The notes under the pieces: model-generated | What the model saw: only the letters and a program-made list of their open reading frames with translations | The model's database searches: none | What the model was told of the DNA's origin: nothing | Part shown: in pieces, positions 24,131 to 36,003 of the stretch | Numbering within the stretch: position 1 is the stretch's first letter | How the letters are laid out: every line of letters starts with the position of its first letter | Made by a program: the position numbers and the translations under genes | Origin: Gordionus sp. m RMFG-2023 | Lineage: Eukaryota > Nematomorpha > Gordioida > Chordodea > Parachordodidae | DNA length: 64,000 nt | Assembly: GCF_954871325.1 (NCBI RefSeq) | Contig: NC_088777.1 | Span: 52,638,002 to 52,702,001, forward strand | Direction of reading: 5' to 3'

Positions 24131-24984
24131 TTTTGTTTATCTTCTCTAATCTATGAATACTTCTAGATATTTAGGTATTGGGTTTATAGTTATTTGATAT
24201 TGTATTTTTCTTTAAATCTCTCTAATTTTTATAAAATTTAAATAAAAATAGAAAAGAAGAAAACAATTTTATTTAACTAATCAAAATTATTGAATGTAAT
24301 AATTTTTTTAAATGATATTAATAATACAGAATTGCTTTAAAATTCTTTTATCATTGTATATAGATTGAATTTTAAATATAAAATACTTATTTCATATTCA
24401 CATAAGAATCATTTTTAAAATATTTCGTTTTAAAATAATAAGTTAATAAATATTTTGTTCCTTCTTTTCTAAGAATGAAAAGGAAAATAAAATAACTATA
24501 AATAAAATATATGTTTTAAAAAAATAAAAAAATAAAAAATGTTCTATAATTTCCTAATTAGACTAATTTTATATTTTAAATTTGTATAAAAAACTAGAGA
24601 AAAAAAACCTATACATATATAAAAAATCGGGAGAAAGCGTATTTTGGTATAAAACAAGCGTTTAAGCCAAAATCAGGAAGTCTAGCTATCTGATTAAAGG
24701 TGTATTTAGTAATCGTTTGAAAATATTTAAAATCTTTTATATCAAAAAGGTACTATTATAACTTCCTCTGTTTATAATACCATATCCTCATATGGAAAAT
24801 TAAAGAAGGCCAAATTCATCAAATATTTTGCTTATAACAAAAGCACAAGGAGTCTATCAACGAACCGACCTGAATCTCTAATCTCAAAAGGTTTTTTCTT
24901 ATTAATTAATTTATTTAACAATATAAGAACTTTATTTTTTAAAAGGGTAATATCTTAAAAAAATATTAAAATTATGTATAAGAG

Positions 24985-25500
24985 AGACAGAGCACAGCGG
25001 ACTAAATACGAGTCAAATTCTATTTATTTCAAAATTAATTAAATCGAATGTTTAAAATTTGTTACTACAATAGATAATTATGATATACAACTCTCGACAA
25101 AAAATATATGTTTTACTAACACTCTTAAAGTTTTATACTCATAAATATGTTTTTATCGCGATAATGTAAAAATTTTTTACAATTAATTACTTCCGAGTTT
25201 GACCAATAAGATCAAGTATCACATATAATATGTTAAATAAAAGCTTGAACCCTCCTTTATCACATCTCTGAGTTTTATATCATATGATTATCTATCAATT
25301 ATTTTAAACCATATTTTATCAGGTACGTAAGGACCATTTATACTATTAAAATACAACTTTTTATAAAAAATCTTATGATAATTTATATTTGATCATATAA
25401 TTTGAGATTATCCCATAACATAATAAAAGTATATTTAAATTATCAAAGTTAATATTTGAAATCCTATGTACCCCGTAAGTTAGTCTAATGTGCTCTGTTT
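24985..25500. mobile_element. MITE-like element with CAGAGCACA ends
   Basis: The left end, ACAGAGCACAGCGGACTAA near 24989, is matched in reverse by ACAGAGCACATTAGACTAA at the right end (near 25499-25480). This gives an imperfect inverted repeat of about 25 bp around a non-coding AT-rich core of about 0.5 kb. No clear target duplication was seen. Confidence 0.45.
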
Positions 25501-25559
25501 TTTTACTTGAAAAGTAAAAATATTGAAATTAAATTGATCAAAAAAACTAATTATATAAA

Positions 25560-25880
25560 TTAGATACATAATCATCTACCGAAAATCCCCCCTTCGGAAA
25601 TTTGTCTGTTCTCTTAAATACTATTTAACCCCCCCCCCATTTTCCTACACCAGTCCCTCAACCTCCATCTCTCCCAAAAATGTATAAAAACAATAATTTG
25701 AAATAAAAAAATAGGCAATAGTTAATTATTTTTTTAAATAATGATGAAAAATCAAAACTATTATTAAAAAAATGTAACATTGGCAAATGCATGCAATGGG
25801 TGATCTTAAAGATCTCCAATAAAATTTATGGAGAAACCCCCAAACTAATATCACTCTCCCCCTAGCAAAATCTTGGCTAT
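25560..25880. repeat. C-run repeat, copy 2 (related to 17255-17420)
   Basis: C-run (TTAACCCCCCCCCC), CCCTCAACCTCC and CTCTCCCCCT motifs around a shared AAACAATAATTTGAAATAA box. Likely the same dispersed family as 17255-17420. Confidence 0.35.
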
Positions 25881-26119
25881 GCTTAGGATCTTATTTTATT
25901 TGAAATTTTTCCCAGCATACATAGAGTAGAGTGGCCGCGCTGTGAATTTCAGACAATTTTGCATTGAACTTTTGAAATACTTCCTATTTGTATTATTAAA
26001 AAACTTAATATTAATTAAATAATACACACGTCTGAAATTTATAGGGTCATGCTGAAATATATTTTCTGTCAAATCAGATTTTTAATTTAAAAATCGTCTC
26101 CTCATAAATTATTTAAAAT

Positions 26120-26480
26120 TGAGAGGTTCCGAATCTCCATCTATTTCGTGTCCAATACGACAAAATATGTATGGGTTACCGACCGTATCACGTCAATTTA
26201 GTGAAACTTTTATAACGAAACACCTTCTAACGAAACTTTTATCGCGAATGTTAATGTTGTTCACAATTAGAGCAAAGGGAATATCTCGAACCCAATTACG
26301 GGAACTTTTCCCAAACAACATTTATAGATAGCAAAGACAATATCACGAACTTATGGCAAATTCCTTGAAGCCACGAATCTTAAGAGCTAACTAGCGGAAC
26401 TCTTATTGTAAAACCATTAAAGCGAAACTTTTATCGCGAACTTAATATAGAAAAACTTTTACCGAGAAACCTTTATTGGA
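26120..26480. repeat. Degenerate short-motif cluster, GCGAAACTTTTATCGCGAAC
   Basis: Variants of CGAAACTTTTATCGCGAA recur irregularly, for example near 26199, 26229 and 26425, with weaker versions between. The cluster is richer in CG dinucleotides than its flanks. It reads as a decayed minisatellite. An open frame across 26119-26331 is explained by this repeat and I do not call it a gene. Confidence 0.4.
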
Positions 26481-26499
26481 ATTTTTTTAAAACGAACGT

Positions 26500-29170
26500 A
26501 TTTGCAAGAGTAATTATAGCAAGCGCATTACTACGTAACTATAAATATATAGTGCATTTATTAAAAGGAAACATCATATTATAATAATTTACCCACATAA
26601 GTTACTTAAATTATAAACTAAAAGTTTTCAAGAATCTTTTATTACTTTTGTCTATTAAGTAAGCATATGACATTTATCTGAAGGGATAAAATTAGCAATT
26701 TCTTTCACTCATTGTTATTATAAGTACACAGGGGACATTTTGGTTCAGTTTTTTATCCCACTGAATTCCTGCCCTCTCCCCAACATAAATTTAAAAAATG
26801 CGCTTTATGCTATTAAAAGTAAATTTTAACAAATATTCTGAGATACTTAAAAAATTTCCGTACTTAACTTAATATTTTACAAATTTTCTCAGATTATTTT
26901 TAAAAATCCTAGAGATTTTGCTAAGTAAATTTTTTTCAAAATTTTTATTAAATTTTCCTAATTATTTTTTGGTAAAAATTTTTCGTGTATAATAAAAGGC
27001 ATTCTAATTTTTTTAAACCTCTTAAACAAGTCACTTAACTTCTGATCAATTTTGTAAGCACTTTTACTCATTTTTCTTTAATAAAATGGAAATAATACAA
27101 ATCACTTGAAAATAAAGATATTAATAAAATCTCCAGCTAAAAAATATGTTTAAAAAACATCAGTCAACAAGGGGAAAAAATAAATTTATGTATTAAATAA
27201 AAATGTTTCAGATTAAAAAAGGGTATCTGCGAAACCCAGCATAATGGTCGGGGAAATTTTTTAAAAAATTAAAACGGGCCGTGCAAAAAATTATAGCCGG
27301 GTATCTTAGATAAAAAAATTGGGTTAAGCCAGCCGTAACAATTTATATATAGGGAGAGTATCTAAAATCTCTGAGTTTTCATTAAATTATAGGCCAGCAT
27401 GGCCATTAAAATTTTGATATTTTTTTTTAAATTTCAAGCTTATATTTATATTTAATATTTGAATATATGTTCAATTCTCGAGCTGTCTAACTAAAATACT
27501 AAATCAATAAATTATGTAGTATTAACAAGAAATTAAACAAGTTATTTATTGATCAATACAGATATCAAACACAGTGATTTTAAAAAGAGGAGATATAAAA
27601 GCCTTATTGATATTGGAAGGAAATTAGATATATATTTAAGATGTGCAAGAAAATTTTTACAAAAAAAAATTGTCATATATTTTTATTAAAATTTTAACGG
27701 CCGGGCCTGATTTTTTGTAAATTTTTAACGTCCTGATCAAATTTTTGAAATATTTTAATGGTTTGGCAGGATAAAATATTTAACGGCATTGGCGGCAAAT
27801 TGTACAAAAAATTTCCCATGGTTCCTTGCAGACCTCTAGTTTCTATCGGGACACAGGGCAAAACGAGTTAAGTGTTTAGTTTTTATTTATTTGCCCTAAC
27901 CAAAATCCAAAATATAAAATAAAGAACTTTCAAAAAATCAAAAGAACCCGAAAATGAGGGAATTTACAAAAAAATCAAAGAGCCTACGATAAATATTAGA
28001 ACTTACAACAAAGCTTACACAGCTATCTTAATAATACTTCGATAAATCTTAATCAAAGCCAAAAATTTAATGTGATAAATTTAAAATAATTTCGAACTTT
28101 TATATTGTCTCAAATAAATTTGCAAAAATATAATCTTTAATAAAAATGTCGAATAAATTTTTATATCATTTTACAAAAAAAATATCAAAAAAATTAATAA
28201 TCATTAAACCAAACTTGATAAAAAAATCTTAGAAATATTAATTCTTCGTTTTTGAAAATTTCAGCACATAAAATATTGATCGTTTTTTAATTTTAAGCAC
28301 AAAAAATTAATAATAATAAAAAAATCATTTTACAAAAAAAGATTTAAAAAAAATGATATAAAAAAAATCAGTTTTTTTAAAAAAATGATTGACATTTTTA
28401 CTAATTTTATATAAACTAAAGAAAAAATATTGCGAACTACGAAACATATTTATACATTTTTTGCTAGTGAATTTATACCTTAGGTGGGGCAGGCCTGTAA
28501 ATATTTTTAGCATAAGAGTTCTATATAGATAATAATATTAAGTGAAAGCTGAAAAAAAATTAAGTGCTAAATCATCACTCTAAGTTCTAGAATTTAGGTC
28601 ATGAGGAAAGAATAGGACAGGTTAACATAAAAATTTATATTCCAGCAATAAATTTTATAAACCATTCAGCTCAATAATCATTATATTAATTATAGGTTGA
28701 TAGAAAATTAAAAACTATATCATCGAATCAATTTTTTAAACTACCTTTTTAAATACTAGTTAATTTAAATGGTCTTAAATGCTTCAAAATAAAATAAATA
28801 GCTACTACTATTAGCGATTATCACGATAATGATTTCACGATATATGTTTCCCGAAATAGCTTTATAACATGGTTCAAAGTTAATCCCAGTATCAATTTTA
28901 ATGTGTAATTTTTCTCAAGTGTTCAAAATTCTAAATCTTAATATCAAAAACTATTTTAGTTATCAATTTAAAGTCAAATAATATTAAAACACTAATATTC
29001 TCCAGTATTCAGAAAAAACAACAGCCTGAAACAAGAATACTAAGCTCAAAACATCTTAAATATTTGATACATTTATAGTTTAAATATTTTTATTTTAATT
29101 ATATATATATTTATTAATGTACAAAAAATAAATATAACAATATATATAGATATTAAAATTATGTATAAAA
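26500..29170. other. Non-coding stretch with two GC-motif islands
   Basis: No gene supported. Two short islands of GGGCCG/GCCGGG motifs occur at about 27230-27340 and 27700-27830, resembling the remnant at 20790. The rest is AT-rich without recognisable features. Confidence 0.35.
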
Positions 29171-29430
29171 TTTATTATTCATGATATTGATATCCCATGA
29201 ATTTAAACATAAACACTGTTTAAGAGTTTCGGAGGCCATGCGATTTCTTTTCTTTGTTACGGTGTCCACCCCTCTTGAGAAGACACGCTCGCTCTCAACG
29301 TATATACTTTGCTGCGAAAAAAAATCTTTAGCCATCATGCAAAAGTACGGAAAACGCTCAGAATTACAGTACGACTTAAAAAAACTCGACTTAACACTAC
29401 ATTTTTGAAAAATATGGCTCGCCTAAATTA
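29170..29430 (-). mobile_element. hAT relic (family 3, Ac-like dimerisation domain)
   Basis: On the minus strand this encodes FPYFCMMAKDFFSQQ, then VESERVFSRGVDTV, then TKKRNRMASETLKQCL and LNSWD. This is the C-terminal dimerisation signature of Activator/ZBED-type hAT transposases (usual form: SERVFS, then KRNRL, then LKSW). The stretch is a single open frame of about 80 codons, which suggests fairly recent decay. No other part and no terminal repeats were found. Confidence 0.72.
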
Positions 29431-30386
29431 CTAAATTATATTTTAAAAAATTCATATTTAATATTAAAAAAATGCATCCGGAATCGCAAATACTTATATA
29501 AAAAAATTATTGTTTTTTAGTTTAAAAATTCCATATGGAAGTGAAGTGACTATTTAAATTCTAAAATTAAAAAAGATATTTTATTTTACTTGGCGTGGTG
29601 CCAGCTAGACAGCAAATTTGTTGAGATTTTTTCTTTTCTTTATTGTTAGGGATATGATTAATAATCATTTTTTTTAACTTTCCAAATTTTTATTTTTATT
29701 TTTGAGTAGCCAAATTAAATCTAAATTTTTTTATTTTATTCATTTTTTGTTTTTAAAATTATAATTTAATTTTAAAGAGTAACATAAATTTTATTAATAA
29801 AAGTTGTCCAATTTTCAGGATTAGTCAATATTTTTCTTGCTAAATAGGCTTAAAACGAGAGATTTTAAATAATAAATGCATATACAAATTATTAAGATAT
29901 ATCTATAATTAATTCTAGCATCTTAATCTTTTAAATTAATATTTAGAAATCTACACAATCTAGTTTCCAATATAATTTAAAATGTCATCGTTAGAGATTG
30001 ATAAAAAAGATATGGGTGCAGATAATATATACAAAGTTATTTCTCTGTACAATGATATGTAATTTCCTTCATGAGATATCGCATAAAATTTATTCTCGAA
30101 AAAAAAACAAGGTATAAATATCATTGTAAGATGTGCCAAGTAAATTTTATCCTAACTAGTAACTTCAAAGAGGAAATATTTTAATATCCTCAAACTTAAA
30201 AATATAATATAAATAAAACATAGATGAGTTTATGTGATAGTTGATTTTCTAACCCAGTCTATGACAATAACATATTTAAGAATTTTATTATAAATTAAAA
30301 TTACAAGAAATATATTAGCATCTCATTTTATTACTTAAAAATTATTATGTACCTAAGTACTCGTATATATAATAACCATTTTTTGT
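29431..30386. other. Non-coding AT-rich stretch
   Basis: No gene, repeat array or element end recognised. It ends where the satellite array begins near 30387, without the expected foldback left arm. Confidence 0.4.
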
Positions 30387-31854
30387 CCCTTATCTATGAT
30401 ACATCCTCACTGATATTTTAATTTAACATGTTTAGAATATATTTTTTTAGCTATTTGGTTTAAAAAAATTGAAAAAAGTTCAAAAATAACGATTATGACA
30501 ATTGTCACCCATCTATGATACATCCTTACTGAATTTTTAATTTAACATGTTTAGAATATATATTTTTAGCTATTTCCTTTAAAAAAATTTGAAAGAGTTC
30601 AAAAATAGCGATTATGACAATTGTCACCTATATATGATACATCCTCACTGAATTTTTAATTTAACATGTTTAGAATATATATTTTTAGATATTTCCTTTA
30701 AAAAAATTAAAAAAGGTTCAAAAATAACGATTATGACAATTGTCACCTATCTATGATACATCCTCACTGAATTTTTAATTTAACATGTTTAGAATATATA
30801 TTTTTAGCTACTTTAAAAAAATTTGAAAAAGTTCAAAAATAGCGATTATGACAATTGTCACCTATCTATGATACATTCTCACTGAATTTTAAATTTAACA
30901 TGTTTAGAATATATATTTTTAGCTATTTCCTTTAAAAAAATTGAAAAAAGTTCAAAAATAACGATTATGATAATTGTCACCTATCTATGATACATCCTCA
31001 CTGAATTTTAAACTTAACATGTTTATAATATATATTTTTAGCTATTTCCTTTAAAAAAATTTGAAAAAGTTCAAAAATAGCGATTATGACAATTGTCACC
31101 TATCTATGATACATCCTCACTGAATTTTAAATTTAACATGTTTAGAATATATATTTTTAGCTATTTCCTTTAAAAAAATTGAAAAAAGTTCAAAAATAAC
31201 GATTAAGACAATTGTCACCTATCTATGATACATCCTCGTTGAATTTTTAATTTAATATGTTCAGAATTAGTGTTGTTAAAACGCCGCGAGTCGCGACCCC
31301 GACCCAAGGCTCGTGTCGTTTTATACGACTCCGACTCAATGTTTGGGTCGTTTTTTTTGACTTTCACCCGAGTTCAAGCCGAAAAAAACGACTTCGACCC
31401 AAAATATGGGTCGTTTTTTACGACTCCGACTCAAAATTTGGGTCGTATTATCGACTCAAACTTGAAATTTGGGTCGTATTTTTCGACTTAAACTTGAAGT
31501 TTGGGTCATATTTTTCGACTCAAACTTGAAGTTTGGGTCGTATTTTTCGACTAAAACTTGAAGTTTGGATCGTATTTTTCGACTCAAACTTGAAGTTTGG
31601 GTCGTATTTTTCGACTCCAACTCAAAGTTTGGGTCGTTTTATTCAATCCGACCCAAAATATGGATCTTTCTTTTTAAAGACGACTTAAAGTTAGGGTTGC
31701 TTTTTTCACCCCTAACCCAATATCTAGATCATTTTTTTCGACCAAAAGTTAAATAACATTTAATATATTAATATTATAGGCGGGAAAGTTACTTAAAGCT
31801 TCTTTAAAATAATGCTCTGATTAACTATTCATCATAGTTATATTTTAAAATTTT

Positions 31855-33055
31855 TAAGTGATGTACCATAGAAAAGTGCCATTTGTCATGATAATTATTT
31901 TTGAACTTTTTTAAATGAAATAGATAAAAATATATATTGTAGACATGTTAAATCAAAATTTCAGTGATGATGTACCATAGATAAGTGGTAATTGTCATAA
32001 TCGCTATTTTTGAACTTTTTTGAGTTTTTTTAAAGCAAATTGCTAAAAATATATATTCTAAACATGTTAAATTAAAAATTCAGTGAGGATGTATCATAGA
32101 TAGATGACAATTGTCATAATCGCTATTTTTGAACTTTTTTCAATTTTTTTAAAGGAAATAGCAAAAAATATATATTCTAACCATGTTAAATTAAAAATTA
32201 AGTGAGGATGTATCATAGATATGTGACAATTGTCATAATCGCTATTTTTGAACTTTTTCAAATTTTTTTAAAGGAAACATCTTAAAATATTTATTCTAAA
32301 CATGTTAAATTTAAAATTCAGTGAGGATGTATCATATATAGGTGACAATTATCATAATCGCTATTTTTGAACTTTTTAAAATTTTTTTAAAGGAAATATC
32401 TAAAAATTTATATTCTAAACATGTTAAATTAAAAATTCAGTGAGGATGTATCATAGATAGGTGACAATTGTCATAATCGCTATTTTTGAACTTTTTCAAA
32501 TTTTTTTAAAGGAAATAGCTAAAAATATATATTCTAAACATGTTAAATTAAAATTTCAGTGAGGATGTATCATAGATAGGTGACAATTGTCATAATCTCT
32601 ATATTTAAACTTTTTCAAATTTTTTAAAGGAAATATCTAAAAATATATATTCTAAACATGTTAAATTAAAAATTCAGTGAGGATGTATCATAGATAAGTG
32701 ACAATTGTCATAATCGCTATTTTTGAAGTTTTTCAAATTTTTTTATAGGAAATAGCTAAAAATATATATTGTAAAGATGTTAAAATAAAATTTCAGTGAA
32801 GATGTACCATAGAAAAGTGACAATAATAATCGCTATTTTTGAACTTTTTTCAATTATTTTAAAGGAATTAGCAAAAAATATATATTCTAAAAATGTTAAA
32901 TTAAAAATTCAGTGAGGATGTATCATAGATATGTGACAATTGTCATAATAGCTATTTTTGAACTTTTTCAAATTTTTTAAAGGAAACATCTTAAAATATA
33001 TATTCTAAACATATTAAATTTAAAATTCAGTGAGGATGTATCATAGATAGGTGAC
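31855..33055 (-). repeat. 119-bp satellite array, FB2 left half
   Basis: About ten monomers, each with the 12-bp perfect palindrome TGACAATTGTCA followed by TAATCGCTATTTTTGAAC. The orientation switches at about 33055, where GGTGAC runs straight into TTTAACATG. Confidence 0.9.
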
Positions 33056-34335
33056 TTTAACATGTTTAGAATATATATTTTTAGCTATCTCCTTTATAAA
33101 AATTTGAAAAAGTTCAAAAATAGCGATTATGACAATTGTCACCTATCTATGATACATCCTCACTGAATTTTAAATTTAACATGTTTAGAATATATATTTT
33201 TAGATATTTCCTTTAAAAAAAGTTCAAAAATAGCGATTATGACAATTGTCACCTATCTATGTAACATCCTCACTGAAATTTTAATTTAACATGTTTAGAA
33301 TATATATTTTTAGCTATTTCCTTTAAAAAAATTTGAAAAAGTGCAAAAATAGCGATTTTGACAATTGTCACATATCTATGATACATCCTCACTGAATTTT
33401 TAATTTAACATGTTTAGAATATATATTTTTAGATATTTCCTTTAAAAAAATTTCAAAAATTTCAAAAATAGCGATTATGACAATTGTCACCTATATATGA
33501 TACATCCTCACTGAATTTTAAATTTAACATGTTTAGAATATATATTTTTAGATATTTCCTTTAAAAAATTTGAAAAAGTTCAAAAATAGCGATTATGACA
33601 ATTGTCACATATATATGATACATCCTCACTGAATTTTTAATATAACATGTTTAGAATATATATTTTTAGCTATTTGCTTTAAAAAAATTGAAAAAAGTTC
33701 AAAAATATTGATTATGACAATTGTCACCTATCTATGATACATCCTCACTGAATTTTAATTTAACATGTTTAGAATATATATTTTTAGATATTTCCTTTAA
33801 AAAAATTTAAAAAAGTTCAAAAATAGCGATTATGACAATTGACACCTATCTATGATATATCATCACTGAATTTTTAATTTAACATGTTTAGAATATATAT
33901 TTTTAGCTATTTCCTTTAAAAAAATTTGAAAAAGTTCAAAAATACCGTATATGACAATTGTCACCTATCTATGATACATCCTCACTGATTTTTAATTTAA
34001 CATGTTTAGAATATATATTTATAGATATTTCCTTTAAAAAAATTTGAAAAAGTTAAAAATATGCGATTATGTCAATTGTCACCTATATATGATACATCCT
34101 CACTGAATTTTTAATTTAACATGCTTAGAATATATATTTTTAGCAATTTGCTTTAAAAAAACTCAAAAAAGTTCAAAAATAGCGATTATGACAATTTTTA
34201 TTTATCTATGGTACATCATCACTGAAATTTTGATTTAACATGTCTACAATATATATTTTTATCTATTTCATTTAAAAAAGTTCAAAAATAATTATCATGA
34301 CAAATGGCACCTTTCTATGGTACATCACTTAAAAA
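33056..34335 (+). repeat. 119-bp satellite array, FB2 right half
   Basis: Roughly eleven monomers in the orientation opposite to the left half, e.g. ATGATACATCCTCACTGA then GCGATTATGACAATTGTCAC. Monomers near the outer spacer are the most diverged. Confidence 0.9.
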
Positions 34336-34439
34336 TTTTAAAATATAACTATGATGAATAGATCAGAGCATTATAATTTAAAGAAGCTTTAAGTAACTTT
34401 CCCGCCTATAATATTAATATATACTAAATGTTTTTTTGA

Positions 34440-35090
34440 CTTTTGGTCGAAAAAAATGATCTAGATAATTGGGTTAGGGGTGAAAAAAAGCAACCCTAAC
34501 TTTAAGTCGTCTTTAAAAAAAAGATCCATATTTTGGGTCGGATTGAATAAAACGACCCGATGTTTGAGTCTGAGTCAGAAAAACCACCCAAACTTTGAGT
34601 TGGAGTCGAAAAATACGACCCAAACTTCAAGTTTGAGTCGAAAAATACGACCCAAACTTCAAGTTTGAGTCGAAAAATACGACCTAAACTTCAAGTTTTA
34701 GTCGAAAAATACGACCCAAACTTCAAGTTTGAGTCGAAAAATACGACCTAAACTTCAAGTTTTAGTCGAAAAATACGACCCAAACTTCAAGTTTGAGTCG
34801 AAAAATATGACCCAAACTTCAAGTTTAAGTCGAAAAATATGACCCAAATTTCAAGTTTGAGTCGAAAAATACGACCCAAATTTTGAGTCGGAGTCGTAAA
34901 AAACGACCCATATTTTGGGTCGAGGTCGTTTTTTCGGCTTGGACTTGGGTCGGAGTCGAAAAAAACGACCCATATTTTGGGTCGAAGTCGTTTTTTCGGC
35001 TTGAACTCTGGTCGAAGTCGTAAAAAACGACCAAAACTTTGAGTTGGAGTCGAAAAAAACGACCCAAAATTTGGGTGAGCTCTGTTCGAG
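34440..35090. repeat. 32-bp GGGTCG-type minisatellite arm, FB2 right
   Basis: Tandem 32-bp units of the type GTCGAAAAATACGACCCAAA then CTTCAAGTTTGA. Towards the end they change to units with CGACCCATATTTTGGGTCG. Equivalent arms are at 31320-31755, 35425-35985, 45300-45860 and 49885-50440. The apparent proteins across these arms are frame artefacts of the repeat. Confidence 0.88.
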
Positions 35091-36003
35091 CCGACTCGGC
35101 TAAGCCGATTAACAACACTATTCAGAATATATATTTTTAGCAATTTGCTTTAAAAAAACTCAAAAAAGTTCAAAAATGGCGATTATGACAATTGTCACTT
35201 ATCTATGGTACATTTTCACTGAAATTTGATTTAACATGTCTAAAATATATATTTTTATCTATTTCATTTAAAAAGTTCAAAAATAACCATCATTATGGTA
35301 CATCTTTACTTAAAAATTTTAAAAAATAACTATGATGGAATAGTTAATCCAGAGCGTTATAATTTAAAGAAGCTTTAAGTAACTTTCCCGCCTATAATAT
35401 TAATATCTACTAAATGTTATTTGACTTTTGGTCGAAAAAAATGATCTAGATATTTGGTTAGGTGAAAAAAAGCAAACCTAACTTTAAGGTGTCTTTAAAA
35501 AAAACGATCCATATTTTGGGTCGGATTGAATAAAACGACCCGATGTTTGAGTCTGAGTCAGAAAAACGACCCAAACTTTAAGTTGGAGTCGAAAAATACG
35601 ATCTAAACTTCAAGTTGGAGTCGAAAAATACGACCCAAACTTCAAGTTTGAGTCGAAAAATACGACCCAAACTTCAAGTTTGAGTCGAAAAATATGACCC
35701 AAACTTCAAGTTTAGTCTAAAAATACGACCCAAATTTCAAGTTTGAGTCGAAAAACCCAAATTTTGAGTCGGAGTCGTAAAAAACGACCCATATTTTGGG
35801 TCGAGGTCGTTTTTTTCGGCTTGGACTTGGGTCGGAGTCGAAAAAAACGACCCATATTTTGGGTCGAAGTCGTTTTATTCGGCTTGAACTTGGGTCGAAG
35901 TCGTAAAAAACGACCAAAACTTTGAGTTGGAGTCGAAAAAAACGACCCAAAATTTGGGTGAGCTCTGTTCGAGCAGACTCGTCTAAGCCGATTAACAACA
36001 CTA

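Larger units (their letters stand above)
31268..35120. mobile_element. FB2: complete foldback element nested in FB3
   Basis: Begins TAGTGTTGTTAA at 31268, ends TTAACAACACTA at 35120, and is flanked by TTCAGAAT on both sides (31260-31267 and 35121-35128). The duplicated octamer is part of the satellite monomer of FB3, so FB2 jumped into that array. Layout: 32-bp minisatellite arm (31320-31755), spacer, satellite array (about 31855-33055), the same array inverted (33056-34335), spacer, inverted minisatellite arm. The outermost sequences differ beyond 12 bp: one end has a GCCGCGAGTCGCG hairpin, the other CGGCTTAGCCG-type. No coding capacity. Confidence 0.88.
30387..36003. mobile_element. FB3: foldback element lacking its left arm, host of FB2
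   Basis: Satellite monomers of about 119 bp run from 30387 to 31267, are interrupted by FB2, and resume at 35121 in the same orientation to about 35300. The spacer, the 32-bp minisatellite arm and the terminal GCCGATTAACAACACTA, ending at 36003, follow. The left arm expected before 30387 is absent. The right end abuts the zinc-knuckle region of gypsy fossil B, and no target duplication can be recognised because the left end is gone. Probably a copy that lost its left half with neighbouring DNA. Confidence 0.75.

Noticed and set aside
26119-26331. 70-codon frame
   Set aside because: It is created by the CGAAACTTTTATCGCG repeat cluster and has no other gene feature.
29181-29408. 75-codon plus-strand frame
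   Set aside because: Shadow of the minus-strand hAT dimerisation domain.
31257-31756. Apparent proteins rich in FGSFFSTPTQ, VVFFDS and related segments in the 31.2-31.8, 34.5-36.0, 45.3-45.8 and 49.9-50.5 kb regions
   Set aside because: They are translations of the 32-bp minisatellite, open in several frames and on both strands at once, and mirrored between the two arms.
30387-34335. CRISPR-like array
   Set aside because: Spacing is regular, but there are no unique spacers; the whole 119-bp monomer is repeated, and the host is a eukaryote.
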